Source of the DNA: Zelopaecilomyces penicillatus
Lineage: Eukaryota > Ascomycota > Sordariomycetes > Hypocreales > Pseudodiploosporaceae
NCBI GenBank assembly: GCA_005765155.1
Contig: VCCP01000001.1
Coordinates: 3,534,001-3,598,000, forward strand
Direction: 5' to 3'
Length of the DNA: 64,000 bases
Part shown: positions 10,927-22,089 of the stretch, piece by piece
Layout of the letters: the number at the start of each line of letters is the position of its first letter
Numbering within the stretch: position 1 is the stretch's first letter
Notes under the pieces: generated by a model
Told to the model about the DNA's origin: nothing
The model's database searches: none
What the model saw: the letters and a program-made list of their open reading frames with translations, nothing else
Program-made: the position numbers and the translations under genes

Positions 10927-13452
10927 ATGGCAACTGATGCTGCTCATGATGGTTATCCTGGTGTGGAAGAAGGCAACTCCATCTTTGAAGGGCGCGCCTT
11001 TTGGGTTGCGCTCCGGGTACCTATGCGAAAAGAGCTTGTAAACAATATCAAGGTGAGTGTCATCAAATGCTGGATCAATTTTTTTTTTTTAAATTATTTG
11101 CAGTGCTAATTTCCGTCAAGTTGAACGGCGGTGTCGTTGTCCCGCTGGAGAAGGATGCCTACATGTGCATTGCTGACCACGCAAGAAAAGATGCGCCAGC
11201 GGGTTCATATTCGTGGAAGTTTATCAATGATTCACTTGAACATGGAATCATGCAAATCAAGGACAAGTATCGCATTGGGCCTGATCCGGACCTTCCAAGA
11301 CCAGTTGGAGTGGGCGGAAAGACCAAGTCTGGGAGGACTCCATTCACGTCTGCTGAAGACGCTGCGCTTGCAAGATGGGTTCTGTCACATAAAGTAGACC
11401 GAACTGGAAACAAAATCTATCAGGAATTTGAGCAGATGGTAAGTTTGCTACGCACATGGCTTTTTGTTGGTTAGGCATGCTGATTGTTTGAAGAATCCTA
11501 GACATACTTGGCAGTCCTGGAGGAACAGATTCGTTAAACAATTGTCGTTGATGCCTATTTCAGTCCTTGAACGGTTAGTCGCTGATTCACCAGAGGAACC
11601 TGGTGAACAGCCTTCAGTCGACGGGGGAAAGAAGCAGATTCCCAGGGTATCACCACAGACGATCCAGCCACAAAGGCGAGACAAAGGAATGGAGGCTGAA
11701 GTAGAGGTTGCACCAAGCAAAAGAGAAGACAAACCTACTATTCACAGCAAACCCAAAGCGCGGAGGGAGAGCCAGGTCAAGGCGCCAGCTGTTGTAAGGC
11801 ATAATGCAGCGCCTCCTCCGAAGAAATGCTCGACTGCGCCAGTTGAGTCGGAAATGATGACCGATGTCTCTGATGAAGTTGAGGACAATCAAGTTGAAGA
11901 CAATGAAGGAGAGACAGAGGAAGAGCAAGAAGCAACCGAGGATCGAGAGAGCAGATCAGTTAGTGAAGAAAGTACCCATCCCATCTCTCAGAAAGAGCAA
12001 TTCTACATCGACCTTCTCGAATTTGCTGAGGTTTGGCAGATGGACATTGAACCAAATTTTCGCATCGGCAACAAGGAGTTGGAGCTGTGGGATTTGGTAC
12101 AGGCCATATGTGTACAAGAGCTGGCTCCAGAAGAGCTGGACTGGATGAAGGTTGCCGACGAGATAGGCTTCAATTCTGCACATATTGAAGAAGCTGCTCA
12201 AGGTTTACGGCTACACTATAAAAAATACCTTGCAGTTTTCATGGACGCCATGGCGAGCTTACCGATGGACGATTCTAATGCAACAGACCTGGAAAGTGAG
12301 CCTGCAGCAGGCATTCAAGAGCCTCAATCACGGCAGATGTCACCACAGAGCTACATGCCCTCCTCGCCACCAGCGGGTTTGGGCGGGGGGAAGCGACCTC
12401 TTGACTCAGACCAGCTCTCGTCGGCAGGGAATTTGAGAAAGCGGATGCGGCTAAGCCGGAGTACAATTATTCCCTCAACGCCTGATGAAAAGACTGGCAG
12501 TGTCGGTTACGTCGAGCCTGACCAAATAGAGTCTCCTAGCCTACGAAGGAGTCTGCGCAATGCGGGCAGAGAGCTGGACTACAGCGTTCAGAATCTGGGA
12601 ACAAAGGATGTTTATTTTGATACACCACCCAAGGCTGTGATGGCCACTGAGTCTCCGGGGAGTGCGTTTGATGTGACTCCTTCCCAGCAGCTGCTGAGTG
12701 AGGCAAATCATGATACCCCTATTCCTTTGAGATTCCAGAAAACACAGTCTGTGGACAAAGCGCAGACAGCGAGGGGAATACCTACAAGACCAGCTAGACA
12801 AGCTGAGTCTTCACAAGACCCACAACGTGAGCTCCCTCGTACTCAGGTGGCAGCCAATGCCAATACCGCCTCGTCGACGCAACGAAAAGCCGTGAAGCGT
12901 TCGCTGCCTCCGGAGTTTAGAGCTCCTCAGAAACTTGCGCCAGTACAGCCGGAACAGCGCAAAACCTCAGCAGTCCGACCCCAACCACCATTGCCCCAGC
13001 CGCGACCCCCACAACAGCAACAGCGACAGCAACCGCCGCAGCAGCCAAGGTCTACAGCAGTGGACAGCCGCAAGAAAAACAAGCGTGATCAGACTCAATG
13101 GCAGATCGAGGATTGGATAGAGTATTATGAGTCACTCGGATACTCTCGCGACATCATCATCGAGGCTCTTAAAAGCACTACCTTGACTCCCAGCACTCTA
13201 GCATTGACGGCCATGAAAAGCCTCAAACAACAGCAGGGTATACCAACACACCATTCAGGCATCTGGTCCGAACGGGACGACAAGGGTCTTCTAATGATAG
13301 ACTCGGTAAATTCTAAGCACGGTGTGCGAAACAAAAAGGTGAAGGCGGAGTGGGATCGGCTAGAGGAGAAACATGGTCTGGAAAGGATGGAGCTCAGGAG
13401 AAAGTTTCTTGCTACGGAGGCAAAAGTGAGTCAGAGTCTTTCGCAAGTCTAG
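10927..13452 (+). CDS. RAP1: Telomere-binding protein Rap1 (BRCT, Myb, ARID-like, RCT domains)
   Basis: Shelterin-type protein that joins telomeric DNA-binding factors and limits telomere length and silencing. Exons 10927-11052, 11121-11438 and 11494-13452 give about 800 residues. Order: N-terminal BRCT-like region (about 12-100, with FEGRAFWVALRVP and YSWKFINDSL); Myb/homeodomain (about 117-165, FTSAEDAALARWVL to TWQSWRNRF), interrupted by intron 2; acidic and basic low-complexity stretch; ARID/BRIGHT-like module (about 316-408, with LELWDLVQAI and DWMKVADEIGF); long Pro/Gln-rich linker; C-terminal RCT domain (about 681-790, IEDWIEYYESLGYSRDII to NKKVKAEWDRLEEK). Both introns use AAG acceptors: the CAG at 11101-11103 would read straight into a stop, so AAG at 11120 is required. 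A GTGAGT near the stop might start a further 3' intron. Reading to the TAG at 13452 is the simplest model. Confidence 0.88.
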
Positions 13453-13776
13453 GTGTCCCGCCCTCTTGTATTAGGAGGGGGGCTGGCGCTATTGGGATGG
13501 GCGAACGGATACGGTTTAGAATGAGAATGTTTCTTGCTTGCATTACGATACCAGGAATGGACGGTGTTTTTTTTTCGGTTTGGCTTGAGCTTTCTTTAGT
13601 GACAGCTTATCTTGTGTAAAATATACACTCACCTTAACCTAACTATGATGACGGTGATGGGACAGAAACTTGTCCACCACTGGAGCTTTCATTGAGCAAG
13701 TGGCCCGGATATCAATTTCTTTCCGGCTTCACTGATTGGCGAAATATTTCGTCTGGCGGGTTCGCCACTCCTATTC

Positions 13777-14861
13777 TCATCTTGCATAATGCCATCCCTC
13801 TCTTGCCATATCCTGCCTGACCTTATACTCGTCCTCCGCAATATCCAACACACGCAAGTCCACATCGACCACACTCATGCCCTCCTCAGGCCCCAGCTTC
13901 CCCAACGCGCCTTGCAGCGGCATCGCGACCTGGCTTAAACCAACATACTGCACACCAGCCCCATCGTTATTGCTCTCCACGCCATCAACACTGCCCTCTG
14001 GCGCGGCTGTGTTGCAGAACACAAAAGCGCATGTGTTCTCAAAGGCGCGCGCGACTGCGACGGATTCGAGGAAGAGCGTCTCGCATTGGGGGTTGATGGT
14101 GGCGCCGGCAGCGCCTCCGTCGCTGGCGAGCCAAAAGGCAGGGCAAATGACGAGGCGGGCGGCGCCGTCACGGACGAGGGCACGGCAGGATTCGGGGAAT
14201 GCGAGGTCCCAGCAGATGATGAGACCGATGCGACCCCAGGGCGTGTCGAAGGTCGTGTGCGGTGTGGAGGAGTCCGGGGTGAGGTGTGGACGTTCTGGAT
14301 GCCAGAGGTTTTTCTTTTGGTAGCGGCCGAGGATGGCGCCGTCCGGACCGATGAAGTAGGCGACGTTGGCGATGCCGGAGCCGGAGTCTAGGCCGGAAGA
14401 GAGTGATGAGGAGGCAGTGGATTCCGGGCTTGGCAACGGCTCTAGGATGGTTCCTGGGACGATAGCGATGGCGAGTTCGCTGGCCAGCGCTTGGTATCGT
14501 TCAAGATACTGTGCTGATTCCTGAGCAGCAGAAAGCAAGGCTTCCTTGTCGGGTGTCCATGAGGAGAGATGGTATTCAGGCAGCACGACTAGGTTGGCGC
14601 CTTGGGCAGCGGCGGCGCGAATGAAGGCTTTTGCTCTGGAAAAGTTGCCCTCTACATCCAAGGGCTAGTGTATTTACAGATATGGTCAGCTAGGTTTGAA
14701 GAATAAGGTGTAGCAGAAGATGTTATGGGAGGGGGGAGATGGAGAGATGATGGATTCTTTGAGCAGTGGGGGGGAACTGGGAGCTGGGAATTAAATGTTC
14801 TTAGACAAACCTTGGAATAGAGCTGTATTAGGGCAATCTTCAGCTCCGGAACCATGGACAT
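13777..14861 (-). CDS. Carbon-nitrogen hydrolase (nitrilase/omega-amidase superfamily)
   Basis: Cytosolic hydrolase of non-peptide C-N bonds (amides, omega-amides or nitriles). Exon 1 is 14861-14811 (17 codons, PELKIALIQLYSK), the intron runs 14810-14665, and exon 2 is 14664-13777, starting PLDVEGNF. About 312 residues. The catalytic triad is visible: Glu in VVLPEYHLSSW, Lys in YQKKNLWHPE and the nucleophilic Cys in LIICWDLAFPE. The ECxxPE-type elbow and the order and spacing match the superfamily. No signal peptide is present. The exact substrate cannot be read from sequence; the N-terminal LKIALIQL and LPEYH resemble fungal Nit2/Nit3-like amidohydrolases more than plant nitrilases, but this is inference. 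Convergent with RAP1. Confidence 0.85.
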
Positions 14862-15648
14862 GGTTATGCTCAGCCCGGCTGGCGGCGCTTATATCAGATT
14901 TTCTTGAGAAATGTGGTGTGTGGTCTAAAAGTTGGGGTTTCAAACGAAGCGCGCGATGCGATCGATGATGACGTCTAGGCTACGTAATGTGAGTGTGTGT
15001 GTGTGGGGGGGTGCTGCATGATGATTTTGGCAGTATTTACAACAATTCCGACCCTGAGGCGATCTGATAAAAAAGCCATCTGCAACTAGAGGTATGAAAA
15101 TATATGTTCAACTGCATAACTACGTACAAACACTTTCTGATTGCAACTATACTTCCGCCTGGGCCGACGGCTAATGTCTCCGCGTAAACTACCGTTTGTA
15201 GATGATGTGTTTGGACACATCTCCAGCAGAGCCACCTGTTTACTACCTATTCAGCCTGCGACCGCCTCCTAATTAGAAGAAGAAGAATTTTTTCTTCTTT
15301 ATTTTCTTCTTTAGATAAACATACAGCAAAGAGTTCGGCACTCCTTTCTCCTAAACGCTCATTGTATGCAGGTGTTTTCCGTGCCGCCACCAAATGGCAG
15401 CTGAACACGATCTAGCCAAGTAAGACATGAGTTACAGAACTCGTGCCACGGTTACCGAGTTCGGTCTAGGCGATTGTGATAATGCAGGATGTTGTAGGCC
15501 ATGTCCAGAGAGCAAAGAAATCATTTGAGACTCAAGGGAGACATTACGTTATCATATGGAATGTTGATAGGACACGATTGATCACCATTGCAATTAACCA
15601 TCACATGGACTCCCCTGCCCCAACCCCCTCAGGTATGATATTCACAAA
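14862..15648. other. Spacer between the nitrilase gene and the HsbA-like gene
   Basis: The two genes point away from each other, so this spacer holds both promoters. It contains a short GT run (about 14990-15004), followed by a G run, and an A/T-rich patch with TTCTTCTTT repeats (about 15275-15315). Apart from the TATA box listed separately, I see no ORF or RNA signal. Confidence 0.5.
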
Positions 15649-15656
15649 TATATAAG
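15649..15656 (+). promoter_or_regulatory. TATA box of the HsbA-like gene
   Basis: TATATAAG sits 122 nt upstream of the ATG at 15778. That spacing implies a 5' leader of roughly 90-100 nt, which is usual for fungal secreted-protein genes. The leader between them is C/T-rich, including CACCTCTCTCACA just before the ATG. Confidence 0.55.
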
Positions 15657-15777
15657 GCATGGGAATCATCCGCACCGGGAACTTCAACATACAACATCCT
15701 TTTTGCCTAAAAAACCAGCCCTCAAGAGAGCCCCAGATTGACCTTTCCATTACCCCCGTACTATCACCTCTCTCACA

Positions 15778-16338
15778 ATGAAGGTCGCTATCCTCCTCAC
15801 TATATTTAATTCCATCTTTAGCATCTCCGCTCTCATTATCACACGGGATACGCCTTTGACGGGGTATCTTAGGACCTTTTACCAAAATTTTGGCATACTC
15901 AAAGAGACACTATCGTTTGATAATGAGGCTCCTTTCTTGAAAAGCGCCGACTTGCTCATAGAACAAATCAGGTTGGACCAGCCCGAGATTGAAGACGCTG
16001 CCCCGACTGAATCTGTCGATGTTGAGAGCATGACCAAGGGCTTCGAAGATGTGCACCAGATAACCAGTGCTTACGAGCGCACGGCACAACACTTATCTTT
16101 GAAACTCGAATCGAGTGGATGTGAACATGCAAAAGCAAAGGCTCTCATCGTCGAGACTGAGGGCCACAGGTTTATAGATGCCATTTTTAGCAAAATCACT
16201 TTCACCTCCGAGGAGAAAAAGGCGGAAGTGAAACGTGATGCGGACGAAAGTAAAGATCATCTCACACAAGCTCGCGAAAACTTTGATCCAGTATCTTGCG
16301 GTAGAGACCTATCTCACAGGAGTCTGCAAAGAATTTGA
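15778..16338 (+). CDS. Small secreted protein, hydrophobic-surface-binding (HsbA)-like
   Basis: A 186-residue product from one exon. A signal peptide (MKVAILLTIFNSIFSISA) is followed by ITRDTPL and a mostly helical, charged domain with the spaced Leu/Ile pattern of the HsbA/cell-wall galactomannoprotein family. Only two cysteines occur in the mature part (SGCEHAK and VSCGRD), and no GPI-anchor signal is evident. HsbA-type proteins are exported and stick to hydrophobic surfaces or the wall, sometimes recruiting cutinase-like enzymes. The match is by length, signal peptide and pattern, not by an invariant motif, so the family call is tentative. The last 15 residues (DPVSCGRDLSHRSLQ) partly echo the following 3' sequence: GATCCAGTATCTTGCGGTAG is nearly repeated just after the stop, perhaps a small duplication at the C-terminus. 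Confidence 0.6.
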   Translation: MKVAILLTIFNSIFSISALIITRDTPLTGYLRTFYQNFGILKETLSFDNEAPFLKSADLLIEQIRLDQPEIEDAAPTESVDVESMTKGFEDVHQITSAYERTAQHLSLKLESSGCEHAKAKALIVETEGHRFIDAIFSKITFTSEEKKAEVKRDADESKDHLTQARENFDPVSCGRDLSHRSLQRI

Positions 16339-17290
16339 TCCAGAACGTGGCGGTAGATATGATGGGAGTGGGGGGGGGGGGCTCATTTTGGAGGATTGGG
16401 GATAGAGTATTTGTGAGAAATATGCGACGGTGGCTAATGAAATGAGGAATCAGCTCTACATGTTCCTTTTGCTCTCCCTTCTATATAATAATATATTGAA
16501 ACCATAAAGAATTCAACAGCCAGTGCCATTGCACCTCCCTGCTAGTCAAGTGTTGAGGCGAAAGACACAATCAACGTATCCAACTGGGAGAACCCCGCCC
16601 CCCCCAGCTGTGGGCCCTACAACATTAAGGGATATATCTAAGGAGAAATCCAATCACGAATACTTCAGTATGCAATGGACGTTACTTGCATCACAGAAAG
16701 CTTGAAGATCTTCGAATGGTTGTGTGTTGTGCCTTGTACAGTCAACTCACTCAAACTACTTTGCCTAATAAAGTCCCTTCAACAAGGGCAAAACTAGACA
16801 AACGATGAAGAAGCTTTACTTCCTTCTCTACAAATATAAAATATACTCATCTTGCCTAACCATTATGAAGGGATGGCCCAGGTTGTATTTATAGTTGTTT
16901 GAATAACTTGGTGTTGCTGGCCCATATGTGACAAAAAGAGGGGACCTGTTTGCGCTAATTCATATCATAAATCCTAGAGAAGTAGAGACCACTAGCTTAA
17001 TAAAGTATCATTGAAATAATTATATTATATGTTACAGCCCTTAAAGCTGATTTGCCGTGCCCTCCATGGAACCAGAAATCACAAGGTGGTAAGACCTCTC
17101 GCTTTTCTCAAATCAAAACCAGTGTCGTAATCCCTTTCTCCAGTAACTGCTGTGTTCGCCTGTAGTATAGAACTATACGAAAAAAAATCCCATTTAAACC
17201 CATTGTTGCTCCCTCAAACGTGATGGTATTTTCATCATTCCCGTGATTTGATTCCCATTTCTAATCCCCACTCAATAAGTGCGTGTGCGC
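16339..17290. other. Spacer downstream of the HsbA-like gene and of KAR5
   Basis: A 950-bp convergent spacer, AT-rich, containing a G run (about 16371-16381) directly after the HsbA-like stop and several AATAAA-like signals (for example about 16766). No ORF of interest. Confidence 0.5.
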
Positions 17291-19171
17291 CTAGCGAACG
17301 AATATATCTGTTCTGATGTACTTCTCGTCTCTGAAGCTTGTAAGATCATCTTTGAAATAAATGGTTTTGTTGGACATTATGTTTTCGCTGGGTTGGAGAT
17401 TTATGAATGCTGCGACACCATCTTGCCTGTATCGATTTGCCACGGAAACAAACACACCGGCCACCTCACCTGTGTCATGGTTAGTCAATTAAATCTGTTT
17501 TCTTCAGTTCTAAACTTCTCTCACGCACCTAATCCAATGAGTGCAAGGTTTCTTATTATTGAAGGGGGCAGACCGTATGAACCAATGAAGAGTGAAGTAG
17601 CCGGGCAAAGTATGTATGGCCACCAAGCTGTCCAGCCAAAGTCATTGGATAAGGAGTTCTGGAAGGACGCAGCAGACACTGTAGCAGCGTCAATGACACC
17701 TAATAGCCGAGTTGCTGACTGTTCTGCACTGTCGAGCCGAGTTTGATGTCCGTCTTGTTGAAGGGATAACTGATCTGCCAGATTGTCGAGCCTTAGCATG
17801 CCCTACGTATAGTTAGTACAAATGAAGCATAAAAGTGGAGGCTCCATACCGCTTGTATTTGCTCCTGCTGACGCGCAATCTCAACTGTCTGTGATTTCAC
17901 ATTGTTCTAGAAATGTCAAAGCTGTCCTGTCTTCTCGTGGAAAATACAACTTACAATCTCACTCTGAAGTGAAGTAGATGAGCTGATGGCTGCAGCAAGG
18001 GTTGTCATCACTATCCCTAGTTCTTGGGTTGTCTTCACGGTTGCCACCTGCCAAGCATATTCCTGCGAGGCAGCAATCGTCGTGCTCTTATCCAAAACCT
18101 CCACCAGTAACTCTGACAATAAATGACGGAGCGCATTAGCATCTTCAAGCCCTGCTTCGAGCAATATGGCAGATTTCTGCAAGGTTATTAGGCATGCGAC
18201 CATGGATATGGGGGTATAAACTGACCTGCGAAGCCCGAACAATTTGAGAATCCAGCATATCTGCGACCACCACCAAGCTATCTTTCAAACTATCTACCTG
18301 AGGCTTGATAGTCTCAACAACTGTGTTGGTGTCCCTGAATACGTTGTAGAGAGATCTTAGGCGTTGCTCCATCTCCCGCTCCACTTCAGTTGTGAGTCTT
18401 TCGAGAATTCGGGTGAGTTTTTGGTGGAGATGAATGCTTTGATCTTGAAGATGTTAGCATCTAGTTCACATAGTGTGTTGAATATCAGCGAATACTTGCC
18501 TTTTTCGTTTTCGCCGCGAGCTGCCTCACAAAACCTCAATGCCTTATGTCGGTAGCTTACCCATGTGTTCCATGCCGAGTCCGACTGTGCCAGACCTTCA
18601 AGGCAGTTGTCAATCTCGGAGGTAGTTACATGTAGCTGAGGCTTCTGGAGCGCAGGCAGACTGGCAAGAGCTGGCTCCCGAAACTTGGAGCAAACATGTG
18701 GAATCACAAAACTTCCTCTCTCTAGGTCGCATATAGCCAAGCTTGCAGCATAAAAGTCTACAAAGTCTCGAGTTGCCCTTCCACTGTCCGTTAAGACTGT
18801 AGCATCGTCTTGGCCATCAAGAAGCTGGCAATTACTGACGAGTTGGCGTGCCGCAATTCGATGACAGAGAGGCTCAGATTCGAGTTCTTGGAGCTCGTTC
18901 AAGGCAACCACATATTTATTTGGCATTCTTCGATCTAGAATTTTGGCGTCGGACGGGTTTCTCCAATCGATTGGGTGGTCTATTTGGCTTCGTGCTTTTT
19001 AGAAAGTCACACTCAGTTAGTATGATGGATCCTAAAAACGAAGGGAAATATGCAGAATGTACCATCAACGCGCTTCTGGCTACCCCATGAGATTCCTTGA
19101 GCAGTACCTGGGGCCAGAAAAAGTAACATGAAGCAGCTCCAAAAGTAAGGCAAGACCACGAAGGCCATCAT
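17291..19171 (-). CDS. KAR5: Nuclear fusion (karyogamy) protein KAR5 family
   Basis: Kar5/Tht1-type proteins sit in the nuclear envelope and drive nuclear membrane fusion after mating. Seven exons fit one frame: 19171-19063, 18994-18500, 18443-18226, 18176-17955, 17906-17850, 17802-17529 and 17469-17291, about 517 residues. A signal peptide (FVVLPYFWSCFMLLFLAPG) leads into a luminal Cys-bearing domain (LESEPLCHRIA, VSNCQLL, VSYRHKALRFCEAARG), then long coiled coils (LTTEVEREMEQRL, QTVEIARQQEQIQA), then C-terminal hydrophobic stretches (AWWPYILCPATSLFIGSYG and IIRNLALIGLG). Intron 2 has a GC donor (GCAAGT) and is required to join NEK to DQSIHLHQ in frame. The last intron (17528-17470) has a GACTAAC branch and ACACAG acceptor; without it the protein stops at 17521. 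The match rests on architecture and recalled family pattern. Confidence 0.78.
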
Positions 19172-21894
19172 CGTAGTCGAGAGCGCGAAAAGCCTATTTC
19201 AATGAAGAACGGCAGGAGCACGACTAGTCAAAATATTCTCGTGATACTGAGGCGCAGGCTGGATGAGCTGCGATATGGGCAGAGCATGTCGCTACAAAAC
19301 CGATCAAAGAGTGCGATGGCTAAAAGAAAAAGAAAAAAAGAAACCTCTATATTGGTACGCAAATTCGGGGAAATCAAAAGAGTGGAGAAGGCTGTTCCGT
19401 TTGCACATGGATGGTATTGTGAGCTTGAGGTAGGTATTCTGTGCAGCTGTATTGAATTTATTATCCGTGCGCAAACATTGCCAAAGGTGGGAGATCAGAA
19501 TTCTTTTTTTTGCAAAGTAGAAGTGTCATAATGTAGGAGTACAAGTAGATCTTCTGGTGCATGATGTTTGGGTGACTGGCGCAGGTGGCTCTTGCCATTG
19601 TGGCACCTGCCATCGATCGACCTGTTGATGGTGCTCCTTCTCTGTTTGTTCCCAGCAACAAACTCCAACCAGAATTTTTCATCAATAAAACCCAACCCCT
19701 TTTATCAGCTTATTGAGGCTCTGGGAGACTGGAACAGCTCACCCTAGACCTGAATTCGCAGCACACACTCGGAGAAGTCTCTCCTCACAATCTCCTGCAC
19801 ATTCATTCGAGCGCCTGAGCTTTTTGATAGCATGAATAGCACGAAGCCAATAAGACAACAACTCCCAGAACCCTGCTGCTAACCACGGCACCCGCCTTGC
19901 ACACGTCAAGTCCTGACGTTCTTCTCTGGCCCTGACAGCCACCAAAGAACAATATCTAGCAGCCTGCTTTACATATGAACAGCTTTATACAGTTGTCCCT
20001 CACAGGCATTGGGAGAATGTCCTTTTCTGGTATGACCATGTCAAATTTGTGCACAAGCATAACCGCAAACAGCAAACGCCTGTTTGTTGCAGTTTCCTGC
20101 CTGGACAAGGTGCCTCCCCGCCGTCGAACTCTTGAAACGCTGCTACGTCAATAATGATGCCACTTGAGTTTTAGTTTAGAATTACTCTGTGAAATTGACT
20201 AATGGGTGTCCTCGCCTCATCTAGTTGGGGTCAGTATGCCTCAAGCCCCCGGATTCCTGCACAGCTGTCCTTTTTCAAAAGCATCGGACAGTCAGCATCG
20301 TGTCTGCCTTGACCTTCCTTACGGAAACATGTTTCGGAGCTAAGTCGAAGTTGATTCTTATAAATAGCAAAAAAGGCCGCGCAATCCTCTTTTACCCCTG
20401 AAAGACTGGCTGGTGATTGTTCAGCTTTAACCCTGAAGGCGTGATCTAGCAGCTTCCTGGTGGAGCTGCGGACCCGCAAACAGGTCTTTAACATCAACTA
20501 GAAGGTGGTAACTAGTCCTTTTGTTTACGAGGCTAATAAAAGGAGGAGATGGTATTGAGAGTGCTCGTTCGCCAATATTCATATGAGTCCCTTCAATATG
20601 AGTCCTCTTCTATGCAGTTGCTGTTATAGTTTCCTCGTGACTAACATCAAGGCATATCCAGAAAACAGTCACAAGATCCTCTCGGCAGCGATGAGCTTTC
20701 TTTGAGAACTGTCGCGGATGGCAAACCCGCCCAAAAAGTTGATGTAGCCTTCGAGATCAATATGTCGGCATACTAATTTGCAAATGTCAGAGGTTATTAC
20801 CCATAGCTTGCCTAATTCCGGATCCAAATTCTGTGCAACAAGTCACATTGGGCGCCAGGGTCGAGTAAGTACTCTAATCAAGGTTCCAAAGCCAACATAA
20901 AAAAGCCGCTGTGGGCTCATTCAGATATAATTTACATTCATAGCCCGATAAGTGCCACAATTGAGTGCGAGAGAGGAGAAGTGAGATGATGTGTGTTCAC
21001 ATCTCATCACATCAAGTAAAGGCCATGCACAATGGTACAATCCGAATGCCAGTTCGACCGACCATACTAGGTAAATCACGATGAGGACCGCATGAGTTAT
21101 TTGGTGGTTGACGAACGGCTCTACAATACTTAGCGACCTTGACTATCGCTGGGCTATCTTTGATTTGTGGAAATCCTCGTTGTGGGGATGTGGCGCATTG
21201 ATGATGGGATGATGCGCGATAGGTTTAGGTCGGATATGCTCGTTTCACACGTGTCGATGTCGCTATGGTTCAGGTTAGGCCTGTCCAATACAATTATACA
21301 ACGCATAAAGAACCTGGGCAAGGGGTGCGTGCAGACCGTGCGATGTCTAAATGTGCATCCTATTAAAAGGTTCAACGACCCAGCCAGGCACAGGCTTTCA
21401 CAATTCACCTCAGCATTCATTTTACCTTGAAGGCCTCAGCGCCTTGCGATTTGTGCTTTACCCCCAATTAATTAGAGGGTGTATAAGCACGCCTCAATGG
21501 CTTGAGGCCGATTCCGGCATCCAGGAGTTCAGAGCAACGGCTGTTATTAGACAGCCTGCCTTTCCAGGTGCCTTTGCCCGCTTCGGGGTGCGACGCAGAT
21601 AACTTATTCTTACTGTTGGTCGACACAGGGCAATTTGCCAAGACAATACATGGACTGTTATTACTTCAGCGATAGTTCGTCACACTTTGCAAGAACAGCC
21701 GCGGCAGTCGGTCCAAGACCATCTACACATTGCTGCACAAGGCACCAAGTTTCGTTGCAGCACAGCGACTCTTGGATGAGCAAACCACAGAAAGGATTAC
21801 GACACGAGCAAGCGCATCGACCACCTAACGACGACACAGGTGGCTGGTTATTCTTAGTGAGCTTGCCAATCAAAGCCCAGTATACGAAAGGGCT
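19172..21894. other. Gene-poor region, no supported gene
   Basis: About 2.7 kb with moderate GC and many stops in all frames. Short ORFs (up to 109 aa near 19202-19531 and 88 aa near 20231-20497 and 21154-21420) have no recognisable domains and unconvincing composition. The first few hundred bases must include the KAR5 promoter. I found no transposase or reverse-transcriptase motif. Confidence 0.5.
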
Positions 21895-22089
21895 ATGACA
21901 AAAATGTGCACACAGGTGGATAAGATGTGGGCTTGTGGTCATATCGGGTTTTATCAAATCAATCGATGTGCTAAATTGTTTAATGGATGCAAAGGGACTT
22001 CGGCCAAACATGAGATGGTGTATGAAGTTGAAGAATGCAGCGATTGTCAACGCCGCAAGAATCTTCCTAAGCCTTTTGTTGCAAGATGA
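21895..22089 (+). CDS. Small Cys/His-rich protein (64 aa), candidate zinc-binding
   Basis: Unnamed, but unlikely to be a random ORF. The product carries an ordered set of metal-ligand-like residues: MCTQ, WACGHIGFY, RCAKLF, GCKGTS, KHEM and ECSDCQRRK, i.e. C-x(n)-CGH-x8-C-x5-C-x(n)-CxxC. Small intracellular fungal proteins of this general style (starting MC, an internal CG-H pair and a terminal CxxC before basic residues) are known only as hypothetical proteins. The start may be 21895 (MTKMCTQ) or more likely the second Met at 21904. No signal peptide is present, so it is not an effector by the usual criteria. It stands alone in a gene-poor stretch. An overlapping 129-codon ORF on the other strand is taken to be its shadow. 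Confidence 0.5.
   Translation: MTKMCTQVDKMWACGHIGFYQINRCAKLFNGCKGTSAKHEMVYEVEECSDCQRRKNLPKPFVAR

Noticed and set aside
13877..14391. Plus-strand ORFs of 148 and 101 codons
   Set aside because: Shadows of the nitrilase-family gene on the minus strand in GC-rich sequence.
21661..22050. Minus-strand 129-codon ORF with several Cys
   Set aside because: Antisense to the better-patterned 64-aa Cys/His ORF; its start lacks context.
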